Shown piece after piece: positions 33,332-46,464 of a DNA stretch of 64,000 nt. The stretch covers positions 3,596,001-3,660,000 of the forward strand of contig WWBZ02000022.1 in assembly GCA_011503125.2 (NCBI GenBank), given 5' to 3'. The translations under genes and the position numbers were made by a program. The DNA comes from Botryosphaeria dothidea. Taxonomy: Eukaryota; Ascomycota; Dothideomycetes; Botryosphaeriales; Botryosphaeriaceae. Under the pieces are notes generated by a model, which was not told the DNA's origin, searched no databases, and saw only the letters and a list, made by a program, of their open reading frames with translations. Each line of letters begins with the position of its first letter. The stretch's first letter is position 1.

Positions 33332-34134
33332 GAGTTGTTTGTTTGTGTGAGTTGAAATGGGAAGGGCATAGCGCTGCATGTTGATGATTTTGCTTGGGTG
33401 CGGGGTGGTTGATTATTTATGAATGTGGGGGGTATGCTTTGTTTTAATTTGACTTCTTGCTTCGTTGTAGATCGGAAAAGAAAAGCTAAGATTGTAGACA
33501 AAAAAGTACGTAGATTGGGAAGCAAAAAGGAGTTGGATGTTCGATCAAAGTATGAGCAGCCTACATCGCCACACATGGCAAATGCGTGAATGAAAGCTTC
33601 ACGTACATGCCGCTCTCAAATCGGAGCTACATTTGCTTGTCCTTGTGGGTGCAATGTGCAGGCGGAGGGGGTCTTGATTAAAATACTTTTCGGGTCGGAA
33701 CGCAGCGGAAAAGCCGGATCAAGAAACCTCGGCTGCGCGGACCTCGCCTCGGACATGCATTGATCTGTTCACTCGTCAAATCTAAGAAAGTCTACATGGT
33801 ATTCCTGCACCATTAGCTTCGTGAGTTTTGCTGGGTCCCACTTGTCAATCAAGTGAAGCACCACTGAGATGGCCTCGATTCCAGGCACCATGCATCAAGC
33901 TAATACAAGAGCGCCACGGCTAGAAGAAAAATAGGTTTACTCAACAAAACCGGTTAGTTCGGAAAAGAGTCCTGCAAACCAAGGTAGAGCCATTGATGAG
34001 CAGAAGCTTTTCAATGAAGAATACAGCCTTCTTTCAGAAATACGAAATAATCACCGTATAATGCACAATGTAATTCTATCTTTGGGTTGAACACGATATA
34101 TTTACTTTGAAATGAACGATAATGGCCCTTACTT
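33332..34134. other. Intergenic: convergent 3' flanks
   Basis: These 0.8 kb lie between the desaturase (+) and the coiled-coil protein (-). They are AT-leaning with no recognised feature. Confidence 0.6.
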
Positions 34135-35370
34135 CTATGCGGATTCCTCATCAGAATCCGTACTTTCATCCACAACCGGCAGACCTTGTCCGTCCTCAAT
34201 GTTGGTAATGACAACCCAAAGCAACTTTTTTGTCTTTTTTTCTTCCTTCTTCCTGATCTTCTTGGACTCTTTCCCGCCGCCGTTCTGGTTCTCGTCCAGT
34301 GTTTTTTGCAGCTTCTTTTCCAACTTCTCCCTCTCCTTCTGCAGATCCTTCTCAACCTTCAACCGCTCCGAAGGATCTTTCTGCACCTTGCGCTTGCTCA
34401 ACTCCCTCTGCGCCTTCCGCTCCGCCTTCTCCAAGTCATCTTCGTACTTCGCGATGTCCTTCTGCAAATCCTCCGCCCCTTTTGCCTTTTTCTTCTCATG
34501 CTCCTCCCGCATCTTCCCCATCTTCTTCCGATCCTTCTCTTCCGCCTTCCTCGCCTGCGCCGCACCGATCCTCTTGTACCACTGCCCCGGCCGCTCGCCC
34601 GCCTCCCTCACAAGCGCCCCAAACTCGACATCCGCGACGCTCCCCTCCAGCACCCTCATCCGCCTCCTCAACACCGCCTCGACATCCCCAACGTCCTCGC
34701 GCCCCACCTCCGTCTCCGGGACGCCGAACCGCTCCACCCCGACCAGCCCGCACACGGCCTCCGTCCTGGCCACCCTCGCCGCGACGCCCGCGCCCGCGAA
34801 CGCCCGCGACGCGTTCCACCGCGTCAGGACGCGCGCCACGACGACCCGCGTCGCGACCGCGCGCCCCACGCCCGCAGCCGCCTGCACGCCCGCGCCGGCC
34901 AGCTGGCAGCTGTGCAGCGGCACGAGGCCGAGCGCCATGCCGGCGGCGTCGGTGGCGGCGAACGCCGGGCTGGGCTGCATGGCGCCGTTGAGGTCGGCGA
35001 GGAAGGACGCGATGGTCGAGACGGGGAGGGGCGAGCCTGGGATGGAGAGCGGGGTCGGGAAGGGCGAGGTCGGGGTTGGGAGGAGTTGGGGGAGGGCGAT
35101 GGGTTTGGTGAGGGGACCGTTTGTGCGGTGGAGTGGTGGGGAGGGCGGGGGTGTGAGGGTGGTGGTGGTGGTCCGTCGGGGGATCTGTTTTTCGTAGGTG
35201 TGTTTGGGTTTGGTGGTTTGGCTGTGTTGGGGTTGGTTGCATTGGAGGAGTTGCGCCAAGGTGTGTTGAGAGGGTTGCGCTCTGGTGGTGGGGGGAGAGT
35301 ACGTTGGAGGAGGCGAGTAGTGGAGAGGATACGGTGGAGGTTGGGATGGCATTTCTGATTGGCTCATCAT
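34135..35370 (-). CDS. Hypothetical protein with basic coiled coil
   Basis: This is a 411-aa single-exon protein that I do not recognise by name. The first about 120 residues are Pro/Ser/Thr-rich (MPSQPPPYPLHYSPPP). Next comes an Ala/Val-rich helical domain of about 130 residues (GRAVATRVVVARVLTRW and GAGVAARVARTEAVCGLV). From about 280 to 390 there is a strongly charged Lys/Glu coiled coil (KAEEKDRKKMGKMREEHEKK). A short hydrophobic strand (KLLWVVITNI) and an acidic tail (DESTDSDEESA) close it. The order suggests a nuclear or cytosolic scaffold, which is an inference. High GC leaves long shadow ORFs on the other strand. Confidence 0.75.
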   Translation of the reverse strand: MMSQSEMPSQPPPYPLHYSPPPTYSPPTTRAQPSQHTLAQLLQCNQPQHSQTTKPKHTYEKQIPRRTTTTTLTPPPSPPLHRTNGPLTKPIALPQLLPTPTSPFPTPLSIPGSPLPVSTIASFLADLNGAMQPSPAFAATDAAGMALGLVPLHSCQLAGAGVQAAAGVGRAVATRVVVARVLTRWNASRAFAGAGVAARVARTEAVCGLVGVERFGVPETEVGREDVGDVEAVLRRRMRVLEGSVADVEFGALVREAGERPGQWYKRIGAAQARKAEEKDRKKMGKMREEHEKKKAKGAEDLQKDIAKYEDDLEKAERKAQRELSKRKVQKDPSERLKVEKDLQKEREKLEKKLQKTLDENQNGGGKESKKIRKKEEKKTKKLLWVVITNIEDGQGLPVVDESTDSDEESA

Positions 35371-36305
35371 GGTGATTTGTGATGGAAAGAAGGTTGATAA
35401 TGGCTGAAGTGTGTTCTTGAAGTGTGGTCTTGATGGAAGTTGAATGTTTTGGTCTTCTTCAGAGCGTTTGGAGCGTTTATTTATCTTCTGTCTCCTTCTT
35501 CTTCGATAGTATCACGTCGAATCCTACTCACTGCATTCATGACTATCCTACGACATGCCATTCCCAGATAGGAGCATTGCGCGAACGGGCTAGCCGAAAA
35601 CAGTAATCCGAAAATCTGACAGCAGGAGATCATCTTATCAGCCAGCTGCAACATTTGACAATGCACTAACATGGAATCCCGCAGATCTTGGCTGCTTATG
35701 GTTCATTCGGCGAGGACCCCCACCCCAGGTGCTCAGACATGGCAGTTTGAAACCCTATTCATTTGCTGAAAGTACTGACAGGATTCAATGGCTGGATGGC
35801 TCTGTCCTGTACAGCCAGCTGCTGAGTCAATTCACGTCCTTAGGTGCAAACTAATGCTACGGATTGGACTAAGACAGGAAGAGTAGAGGCCTCGGGAGTG
35901 ATCATTGCTGTGGCAAAGGCAATTGTGATTAGATCACGTGACCGTGAAAAGCTGGCGCACCACGTAAGACTTCGTGCAATAGAGCGCCCCAAGGTTGCCT
36001 CCAAGGGGTCCAGCTATGAGGGCAAGCCTGATGATAAAAACAAAGATGGACATAGCCAGATGGCGAGAAAGCGGGGGAGACAAGTGGCGCAGCAGACCGC
36101 ACCGCCACCGCCACCGGTGACGTAGCTTTGTCCCGCCCGCTTTTGCATAAAAAGCTCAGGTGGCTTCATCAGCCAAACCATCACTGCCGCTTTGCAAACA
36201 CAAAGATTTATCACACAAAGCGCTCAAACATCAGGTCCGCTCACTCACTTTCCCTCAAGCCTCTCTTTGCAGCCCCGCCAACACTCGCGAGTCCAGATAT
36301 CCGCC
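35371..36305. other. Divergent intergenic region with TATA-like box for the small-protein gene
   Basis: It holds promoters for the coiled-coil gene (-) and the small protein (+). GCATAAAAAG at about 36145-36154 lies 150 bp before the small-protein ATG. Nothing else is recognised. Confidence 0.5.
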
Positions 36306-36512
36306 ATGCCTATCCCCATCCCCTCCACCGAGAAGCCCTCAAACTCCGAGACCAGCGTGTCCGAGAACAACACCCAGAACACCACCACCACTTCGTCGTC
36401 TACCGGCGCACAGCCGCAGCAGCAGCCCAAATCCGAGACAGAGCTGGCCGCCGAGAAGCTCTACGAGGAGCGCATCGAGGAGGAGTACGCCAAGAGGGAG
36501 GGTGGCGCGTAG
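36306..36512 (+). CDS. Small hydrophilic protein, 68 aa
   Basis: This short intronless ORF starts at an ATG in CGCCATGCC context. The first two thirds are Ser/Thr/Gln-rich and disordered (TTTTSSSTGAQPQQQPK), and the end is a charged helix (AAEKLYEERIEEEYAKREGG) finishing in Ala. The compact helical tail after a disordered head resembles conserved tiny Pezizomycotina proteins of unknown function. It has no signal peptide. The upstream TATA-like box and CT-rich leader support real expression. Confidence 0.65.
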   Translation: MPIPIPSTEKPSNSETSVSENNTQNTTTTSSSTGAQPQQQPKSETELAAEKLYEERIEEEYAKREGGA

Positions 36513-36851
36513 AGGGTGCGCCCACTACGAAGACATGACGAGCCGGCCTGTCATGTGAGGATCTTGAACTTAACCATTCAGAGATCTTGTAATATCACTA
36601 CTCGATCGTCAACTGTCCAATGAAGTTGCGGAGACCTGCTGTACGGAAAGGAGATATTGACCCACGATCCGCTTAGAGTCAACCATGTAACTCAGGAAAC
36701 AGTCTCTTTATTGGATTTTGCGAATAAGCGAATATATTGCTACGAACTACTACGAATTTCAATTTTCGAACTCGGAATATACTATGACTCCTGTTTGTCG
36801 AAAGAGCGAGGCGAGGACACTATTCAACAGCATAAAAAAAGGAAAAGCGCA
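36513..36851. other. Intergenic: convergent 3' flanks
   Basis: These 339 bases contain only the presumed 3' UTRs of the small protein (+) and the secreted repeat protein (-). Confidence 0.6.
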
Positions 36852-37751
36852 TTAGATGACGACGGCCCAGTCGATGATCCTGTCATTCGCCTGGTCATTC
36901 GCCCAGTCATTCCTTTGCTCCTCCCTGATCGTAAACAGCTCCTCCTGATAGCCTCTGATGTAGTCTTTGGTTGCAGTGCTGTCAGCCGCCCTCTTCTGGG
37001 TCTTTTCCTGGGTAAGATGACTCGGCAGAATGACGGCACCGAACTTTTTGTCGTCAGGCTGGGCGATGTAGATCCTCAACTGCGGATGCGCCTTGTAGTT
37101 TTCCTTGACGTTGTCGGGAAGCCAGGAAAAGAGCTCCTCCCTGAGATCGGCAGGCAGGTCCGCGAAGTGGTGGGGATACGGCTTTACCTTGGTGGGGACG
37201 CTGTGGTAGAGGACAGTCCTGGGAACGTCGCTAGGGATGTTGTCGTCGATTCCGGTGGGGACCTTTTGATGGGAGTCGCTAGAGGCTTTCTCGGGAGTGT
37301 CACTGGGGACCTCGTCATGGACCTCGCTAGGGACCTCGTCATGGACCTCATTAAGGACCTTGTCGGGGGTGTCACTGGTAATGTCGTCATGGGCTTCGTT
37401 GGGGGCCTTGTCGACATTGAAGGGAGCAGCGCCGGGCAGAACACCGGGCCAAACACCGACGGTAGGGTCGCTGAGTGGGAGCGGAAACCATTGACCATTT
37501 TCGTCAAAGCCTTCGGTGGGGGGATCGTTGGGGTTGCCGCTGGAGGCGACGTAGGTGATTCTGCCAGGGAGGTTGTCTCTGGGGACGTTGCCGTGGGCGT
37601 CGTCGAGGTCGGTAATGACGGGGCCATGGCCAGTCGGAAAGTCCTTGCCATTTGGAGTTCGAAACGTATTCGGTTTTGGGAATCTGAGGGGGCTGGCAGT
37701 GCTGACGCCGACCAGAACGCCAGCGGCGAGGACGGAGATGTTGAGCTTCAT
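36852..37751 (-). CDS. Secreted acidic protein with degenerate internal repeats
   Basis: This is a 299-aa intronless protein. The ATG at 37751 opens a signal peptide (MKLNISVLAAGVLVGVSTAS). A middle block (about residues 110-175) carries degenerate repeats built on (N/S)EVHDEVPS and (S/T)DTP(D/E)K. An ordered part follows (HHFADLPADLREELFSWLP and RIYIAQPDDKKFGAVILPS). A KR at about 255 could be a protease site. The tail repeats Asn-Asp-Trp/Gln-Ala (NDWANDQANDRIIDW). I recognise no domain. A secreted effector-like or cell-wall role is possible but not shown. Confidence 0.65.
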   Translation of the reverse strand: MKLNISVLAAGVLVGVSTASPLRFPKPNTFRTPNGKDFPTGHGPVITDLDDAHGNVPRDNLPGRITYVASSGNPNDPPTEGFDENGQWFPLPLSDPTVGVWPGVLPGAAPFNVDKAPNEAHDDITSDTPDKVLNEVHDEVPSEVHDEVPSDTPEKASSDSHQKVPTGIDDNIPSDVPRTVLYHSVPTKVKPYPHHFADLPADLREELFSWLPDNVKENYKAHPQLRIYIAQPDDKKFGAVILPSHLTQEKTQKRAADSTATKDYIRGYQEELFTIREEQRNDWANDQANDRIIDWAVVI

Positions 37752-38205
37752 GGTGTTGAAGGTCGGGTTTGGTGGTAGCTCTGAATGCCTTGAAAGAGAG
37801 AAGTAGCTCTGGATATGTTGAGAGAGAGAGAAGAGGATCTTACAGAGCTTATAGAGTTCTGGAGGGTCTTTGGACCATGTTGTTCCGTGGATTGGAGCTT
37901 TGGGACCCAGGCTCACAAGCAATGGTCCAAAGGACCCTGTGCCAAAACGATTTTTCCGAGCGTGTGGTCTCAACCACAATGGAGAATGCTAGTGGTAGGC
38001 AAATGTCGATAGCTGGAGATGATGGCGAGTTTTGGCACGGGCGGATGACAATAGCTTACTCATACCAGACTTTGCCTGGTCAAAAGGCCTTGCGTGGAGT
38101 GGTGTGCTGAGGGGATGACGTCGCGATGGCGGGGTTGTTTCTGGCTGCTGAACCCCACCGTCGTAAGAGCTCCAATCTCGCTGCAACCTCCATCCAACTT
38201 CTCAA
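37752..38205. other. Divergent promoter between secreted repeat protein and ABM-like protein
   Basis: This 454-bp region contains a GA-rich tract on the plus strand at about 37795-37845 and no ORF of note. Confidence 0.55.
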
Positions 38206-38926
38206 ATGGCTCCCGTCACCGAAAACGCCGTGCTTCCGTTGAAGGCAGGCCTTGACCTCAGCCAGGGCGACGCTGCCCAAACCTGGCGCAGCACTCTCGA
38301 CACGATTCAATCCCAGCCCGGTTGCCAGCGCGTTGCCTGGGGTCGTCAGCGCGAGAACCCGGATCACGCCCAGATGCTCATCGGTAGGCTCCACCCCGCC
38401 CGCACCGAGCGCGCACTTGACCGCTGACGCTATGCGCCCAGACTGGGACAGCATCGACAACCACAAAGCCTTCATCGCCTCGCCCTCCTACGGCCCCTTC
38501 CTGGCCGGCGTCTCAGCCCTCATCGCCGCCCCGCCCGTCCTGACGCACCACGCCTTCCCGTCCGCCGTCCCCGCCGTCACCACATCCGCCCCCGTCACCG
38601 AGCTTGTCTCCTTCTACTTCCCCGCCGACTACAACACGCCCGACCTCGCTGCGCCGTGGGACGAGTTCGTGCGCGTCGCGGCCGAGAATGCGAAGGGCCT
38701 GGTCGGATCGTCGGCGTCGTGGGCCGAGGAGGAGGTCGAACACAGCAGCCTGAAGGGCGAGAAGGGCAAGGTCTTCTTGGCCTTGATCGCGTGGGAGAGC
38801 GTCGACGCGCACATGGCGTACAGGGACACGCAGGCGTTCAAGGAGAGTATCGTCAAGCTGCGGAACTTGGTGAGCGGCATCGAGATGCACCATGTCGACT
38901 TCCAGTCAGCTCAGAGCTCGGTTTGA
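38206..38926 (+). CDS. Tandem ABM-like (dimeric alpha/beta barrel) protein
   Basis: This is a 220-aa cytosolic protein with exons 38206-38383 and 38442-38926 (58-nt intron, CTGAC branch-like, frame kept). It contains two related ferredoxin-like halves. The first has GCQRVAWGRQRENPDHAQML and DWDSIDNHKAFIASPSYGPF; the second has KVFLALIAWESVDAHMAYRD and QAFKESIVKLRNLVSGIEMH. The W-(D/E)-S-(I/V)-D-x-H signature in both halves is typical of antibiotic biosynthesis monooxygenase-type (ABM) folds, which act as cofactor-free oxygenases or dimer scaffolds. No catalytic assignment is possible. Confidence 0.8.
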
Positions 38927-39539
38927 GAGCAAGAGCGGTACGCGTCATGAGTAACGGCAGTTTCTGAGCGGTTTAAATTGATTTTTTTTACGGCTGCTAG
39001 GTGCGTAGGAGGCTCGTTGATTGTATTGCTTTTCAGAGAGTTAAGAACGGAGGGTTAGCACCAGCTAGAGCTTCAGCCCGTCGGGTAAGCTGTGTGCGTC
39101 GCATATTGATGAGTGAAGGATAAGCTTCAAGAAGCCTTCACATGGCAGAACGAGATATTATCAGTGTCGAGGTCACTCTGCTCAACAACCACGCGCCACG
39201 TATTTGTGAGGCAGTCTTTGCACGGCGCATGCCACATGTCTGCCCCGTGAGCAGATCATCCGCAAGCAATCCTCTCGCCCCATTTCTCTGATTGGGCCGG
39301 CCACAGGAACAAAAATGCCTCCGAACACGAGCGGACGCTCCCCGGTCGCGGATCGTCAAAACTCTACTTCTGATATCTTATCAATCACCGCATCACAAAA
39401 CATCTGGAAATCCATTGGACTTTGCTCCCACCCACGACTCATGGCTGTACAACATTCCCGAATAAGCTTTCCGTGAGACATACTTCCTACCAGGCGCCCC
39501 AACATCTCACAGTCTGCCCGTCGGAACCGTCGCGCCGCC
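38927..39539. other. Intergenic: 3' flank of ABM gene and ferric reductase promoter
   Basis: These 0.6 kb hold no convincing ORF. I did not find an obvious tandem GATA-type iron-regulator site. Confidence 0.5.
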
Positions 39540-42420
39540 ATGAGCCCCATCCGCGACATCCCACCCTCTCGCATATCGCGGCCGGCGCTGCTGCTCCTGC
39601 TGCTGCTCTGCCTGTTCCCCTTTTCCGTCCGGGCAGACGGTCTGCTCACGCCGGATCAGCTATGCGTGCGCGCCGTCTTCATGGGCTACAACAGCCTAGC
39701 TTTCGCCGAGGGGGATCAGCGCGCCACGAATGTGTCGTCCTTAGCCGCCCGCGCCGCCAATGACTTCTGCCACAACGAGCTCAAGGCCACGTCCATCTAC
39801 GCCGCCGCCAAAGTCTACTGCGCCGGCTCCGACGACCCGCGCGATTTCGAGCCTATCATTGAGCTTCTGCGCGAGCATTGCCGCAAGTGGGGCGAGGGAG
39901 CCCCGCTGATGCCCGTGCCGGATGCCGTTGCGAAGCATTCCGTGGAGGAGTTGCGGAGGGAGCTGAGGAGCGTGGATTTCGAGGGTGTACCGAAGGGTGA
40001 GGAGCTCGCGGAGGTGATGTTAATTTCGGAATCGTATTATAAGAGATGTTTCGAAACCATCGTGAGTGCTGCGGATGATGTGTGTCCGCGGGAGTGATGC
40101 TAATGTTGAGCAGTTTTCGTGGGAATACACCATGTGGGCGCATAAGAGGGGCGGGTATGCTCTGCATCCTTCATCGTGCTAATAATATGTACTGACTCTA
40201 TCTAAGGACCATGATGTACGAATTCTGGGCAGTTGTAGTCGTGGCAGCTGCCGCAGTCCAGCTCTATCGCCGCTTTCTCAGAGACCCCGTTCATCGGCTA
40301 CTTCGTGGTCTCCGAAAATCGATTTCCTTCTCCATGTTCCAAACGCTCTTAGAAAGAATCGAGCGGTTGACCCCTGAAAGCTTGTCCTACGAGCGCGTTC
40401 CAGGTGCAGTTGCTGCCGAGAAGGACTCTAGGTCTTGTTTTAACTTCAAGTTCTTCCCTGTTGGCGAAACGATGGCCATATGGTTATATTGGATCTTGAG
40501 CATAACTCTGAACTTTGCCAATTATCAATTTTATAACGAGAGCATATAGTAAGTCTACTGTCAATCTTCACGAACCGAGAGAAGCTAACACATCCGAAGC
40601 TTCCCGAAGATGCCCCATCAGGTTGCCCGCTATTCTGCCGACCGTACTGGTATCCTTTCTTATGCGAACCTACCCATGTTGTGGCTATTTTCCGGAAGAA
40701 ACAATATACTCATGTGGGCGACTGGCTGGAAGTTCCCGACGTTCATACGTTTTCATCTTCACGTTGCCTGGATAGCAACTTTGGAAGCTATCGCTCACTC
40801 CGTCCTATACACCGCTCTTTGCCTCGACAGTAGGTCACACGCATTCATTCTGGTCGAAACCGTCACTAATAATCACTAGGTGGGATTCTTTGGCCGTGGC
40901 TAAAGACTGATTGGTTTTTTATGGGAGTTATCGTAAGTTCCCAAAAGCGTGGAAGTCGAAAACAAGGCTAATCCACACAAGGCAACGATTGTCATGACAC
41001 TTCTGCTCGTTATATCGACTCCTGTTTTCCTCAGAGAAAGATACTATGAGCTATTCATAGACAGTCACATCATATCCTCCCTTGCTGTCATTATCGGCCT
41101 CTTTGTGTGAGTTATTCCCTGCCATAATACTTTGTGATAAAAACACTCACCCCTCCTTTTCACCCTAGCCACACCGGCGTCTTTGATCATGAGTATGATT
41201 GGTATCTCTGGGTCCCTGCGATCTTCTGGGTCTTCGATCGAGCGATCAGAACTCTCCGTATCCTCGTCCTCAATCTCGGCTTCAAGCGCGGCCGCCTCAG
41301 CTGCACCAAGACGATGGCGTCCTACGACCCTGCATCCAACATCATCACCCTCGAAATGGAAGCAGGACGCGATATCCCCCGACCCCGACCGGGCCAATAC
41401 TACTTCCTCTACCAGCCCTTCTCGCTCCGCGGCTACGAGAACCACCCCATGACGCTCGGCTCCTGGCGCCGTCACGACCCCAACCCGACCACCGATAACG
41501 AGGAAGAAGCCTACCCCCTCACGCCCACCACCACTGCCTCCTCCGCCTCATCACCAGCCCTCGGCGCTGCCGCCGCCGCCGACGATGACACCGAACAAGA
41601 AACGCCCCTCCACCCCTGCACCAGCACGCAGCCCCTCCTCTCCTCCTCGCCTTCCCCCTCATCCACCTCCTCCACCCACCTTCCCTCGTCCACCACGCCC
41701 ACCACCCTCACCTTCTGGATCCGCCCCTACGACGGCTGGACCCGCCGCCTGCGCGACCAATGCATCAAACAGCCCTCCAAAAAATGCCACCCCTTCATCC
41801 TCCTCGAAGGCCCCTACGGCGCCACGCACGCGCTGCCGGGCACGTACGATGCCACGATCCTCGTGGCGGGCGGGTCGGGCATCAGCGCCGCGGTGCCGTA
41901 CCTACGAGAACACGAGCGCCAGCAACGACCCGCGGGGAACAGGAGAGGGCGCGGGGTGGAAGAGCGTGAGGACGACGACGATGAAGAAGAAGAAGGGCAG
42001 CGGGGTGAGGCAGAAGCGGGCAGCAAGAGGCTGCGCCTCGTGTGGGCGGCGCGCGAGGAGCCGTTCATCCGGGACGTGGTGCGGCGCGAGCTGCGCGGCG
42101 GCCTGGCCAGCGGCTGCTTCGCGGCGAGCTTGTACTGCACTTCCAGGGGTTCGCGCGATCGGCCGGCGGGGAGCGCGGACGAGGGTGCTGGCGCGGTCAG
42201 GATCGAGCAGGGGCGGCCGGACGTGCGTGGGATCATTGCTGAGACGGCGCGGGCGGTGTGTGCGGACAGGGTGGGCAAGAGAGGCAGGAGGAGGGGCAGG
42301 ATAGCGGTGCTGTTGTGCGGGCCGCCGGCGATGGCGAGCGGGGTGGAGGCGGCAGTGAGGAGTTGTGCGGAGGAGTTCGATTGCTGGCTTGATTATTTTG
42401 ATGAGGTGTTTAGTTGGTAA
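39540..42420 (+). CDS. Ferric-chelate reductase (FRE/NOX-like)
   Basis: This is an 854-aa metalloreductase with seven exons: 39540-40061, 40114-40154, 40207-40548, 40600-40829, 40880-40932, 40982-41106 and 41169-42420. The total keeps frame. A signal peptide ([16 protein letters not shown]) precedes a Cys-containing extracellular domain. The haem core has two H-x13-H pairs: [17 protein letters not shown] and [20 protein letters not shown] and NADPH motifs are [29 protein letters not shown] and [11 protein letters not shown], and the end is YFDEVFSW. It moves electrons from cytosolic NADPH to extracellular Fe(III) or Cu(II). Two low-complexity inserts (about 41.50-41.72 and 41.92-42.02 kb) enlarge the C-terminal half. 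Confidence 0.92.
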
Positions 42421-42828
42421 AGGGTAGTAGTATATAGAAGAGCGCTGTTTTTAGCGCATGGCATATAGAGATATGAGATTGGAAATATCAGACTCCTGAC
42501 AAGAATTCAGTAATAATCATAAATTGCGCACTGGTCTATAGCATCGATTGCCCCATCCCGTCTGCCTCTGACCTCTGACCTCTCGACTCACCATTAATGC
42601 ACCCCGATCCATTCCCCGGATTACGGTATGAAAAGACTCACAGCCTACCCCGAATGCCGAAACTCACTTAGTCTTCACGGTGACAAGAAATTCCAATCAG
42701 ATCAAACCCAAAAACGCCATGCTACCGATGAGGCGCCCCCACCAACCGTCTACAACACGGGGTAACGAAATAGTAAGCCAGAAAGGGATGACTAACAGGA
42801 GTAATAGACAGACAAAGTCCAACAGTGG
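42421..42828. other. Intergenic: convergent 3' flanks
   Basis: These 408 bases between the ferric reductase (+) and AMMECR1 (-) genes contain no feature that I recognise. Confidence 0.6.
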
Positions 42829-44956
<2,128 letters not shown>

Positions 44957-46000
44957 ATGACTACGAACACTCCTCGCGTGCTGGTTGTTGGCGCCTCTCG
45001 TGGTCTCGGCGCCGCCTTACTTCACCAGTACACTCAGAAATCCCCGAGCCCGAGCGTATTCGGCACTGCGAGACAAGCAGAAGCGCCCACTTCTAGCCCC
45101 GCCAACGTCAACTGGATCAAGAATGTTGATGTCTCCAAGCCCGACGCTGGCTCCGCCATTGTAAGCGGTTATAAGGCTTACGAAAACTCATCCATTGACA
45201 TTCTTATCATCACCGCCGGCTACTTTGGGAAGGAGGGCTTTGGTGAGTCCAATAACAGACTATCTTCACATCAGAAATCAACGCCCTTCAGTTCTGCGCC
45301 AAAATGACTGCTCAAATCACCGTGCCTTTCCATTCTCGCAGCTCAAATGACCTCATGACGCTAACGCTCGTCAGATTCACCATCCTACGACGCTCAGGTT
45401 CAGATGTACACCACCTCCGCCATCGCCCCAACCCTCATCGTCTCCGCCCTCGCCCACGCCAACCTCCTCACCAAGGGCAGCAAGGTCATCCTGGTCTCCA
45501 GCGAAAGCGGCAGCATCACGCTGCGCCACGAGAGCGAGGGCGGCGGCAACTACGGGCACCACGCCAGCAAAGCAGCTCTCAACATGGTCGGCAAGCTGCT
45601 CAGCCTCGACCTCAAGGACAAGGGCGTAGCCGTCGGCTTGGTGCATCCCGGCTTCATGAGGACCGAGATGACGAAGAGCGTGGGATTCGACGAGTTTTGG
45701 GATGCTGGTGGTGGTGAGTATCGCGTTTGCTCTCTCTTTTTGACTCAAGGAGGCTTGAATAATGACCTCCCTCTTCCCAGCTGTTACGCCCGATGTGGCT
45801 GCGAAATCGTTGGCCGAGTGGATCGATACATTTGATATCTCCAAGACCGGCGAGTATTGGGCGCCGAGGGGACCTGGGTGAGCATTCACCGTGCTTACAA
45901 CCGTGTTTTAATCTAACACGTGACTAGTGACATCGGAACAGCGGAGCCCGTTCTCGGATCAAAGGAGAAGCTTTCCACACCGCTTCGGTTGCCTTGGTGA
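44957..46000 (+). CDS. Short-chain dehydrogenase/reductase-like protein
   Basis: This is a 264-aa Rossmann protein with exons 44957-45242, 45375-45713, 45781-45877 and 45928-46000; all joins keep frame. The cofactor loop is VLVVGASRGLGAALL, with IDILIITAGYFG in place of NNAG. The active-site Ser region is VILVSSESGSI. Where classical SDRs have YxxxK, this one reads NYGHHASKAALNMVGK: the Lys is present but the position four residues before it is His, with a Tyr two residues earlier. The closest general type is the C-factor-like atypical SDR. Catalysis may use a shifted Tyr or be lost. The substrate is unknown. Confidence 0.87.
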
Positions 46001-46464
46001 GAGGCCTGCTGACATGTGGTCTTTTTATTCTTTTGATCAAGGAACCTGGTCAATTTTATTGTTATTGCAGTATGCTCAGGCAATGAGATTGATTCGGCTG
46101 CCTTTCCCCCCATCTGAGGGGTCCCCTCAGTGAGCTGTGAACATTGAATCCCTTATTCCCTTTATTCCACCAGAAGAAATACCAGAAAAAGAGTATTACA
46201 AGACACGCTAACGCGAGAGCTGTGTAAAAATACAAACACATAGGAAGTAACGTCTGAAGATATCCTTCACTCAGAAAAAGATTTCTCATAACACCGTAGC
46301 AATGCAAGGGATGAGTGCCAAATCGACGCGCATGTCATCACTGTCAGTGAACAGTGGCAGCTTCCGAAGACGCTAAGAAGGACCAAAATGCCGCTGTTGG
46401 GTATCTGAAGCATAACCATCTATCAATGCGCTATCATGATCGATGAATCCTGGGAACATGTTGG
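46001..46464. other. Intergenic: convergent 3' flanks
   Basis: These 464 bases lie between the SDR-like gene (+) and the Spt10-like gene (-). Nothing else is recognised. Confidence 0.6.

Noticed and set aside
34112..35358. Two plus-strand ORFs of over 360 codons
   Set aside because: They mirror the minus-strand coiled-coil gene; Leu-rich and Arg/Pro-rich composition is what its Lys/Glu and Ala codons give in antisense.
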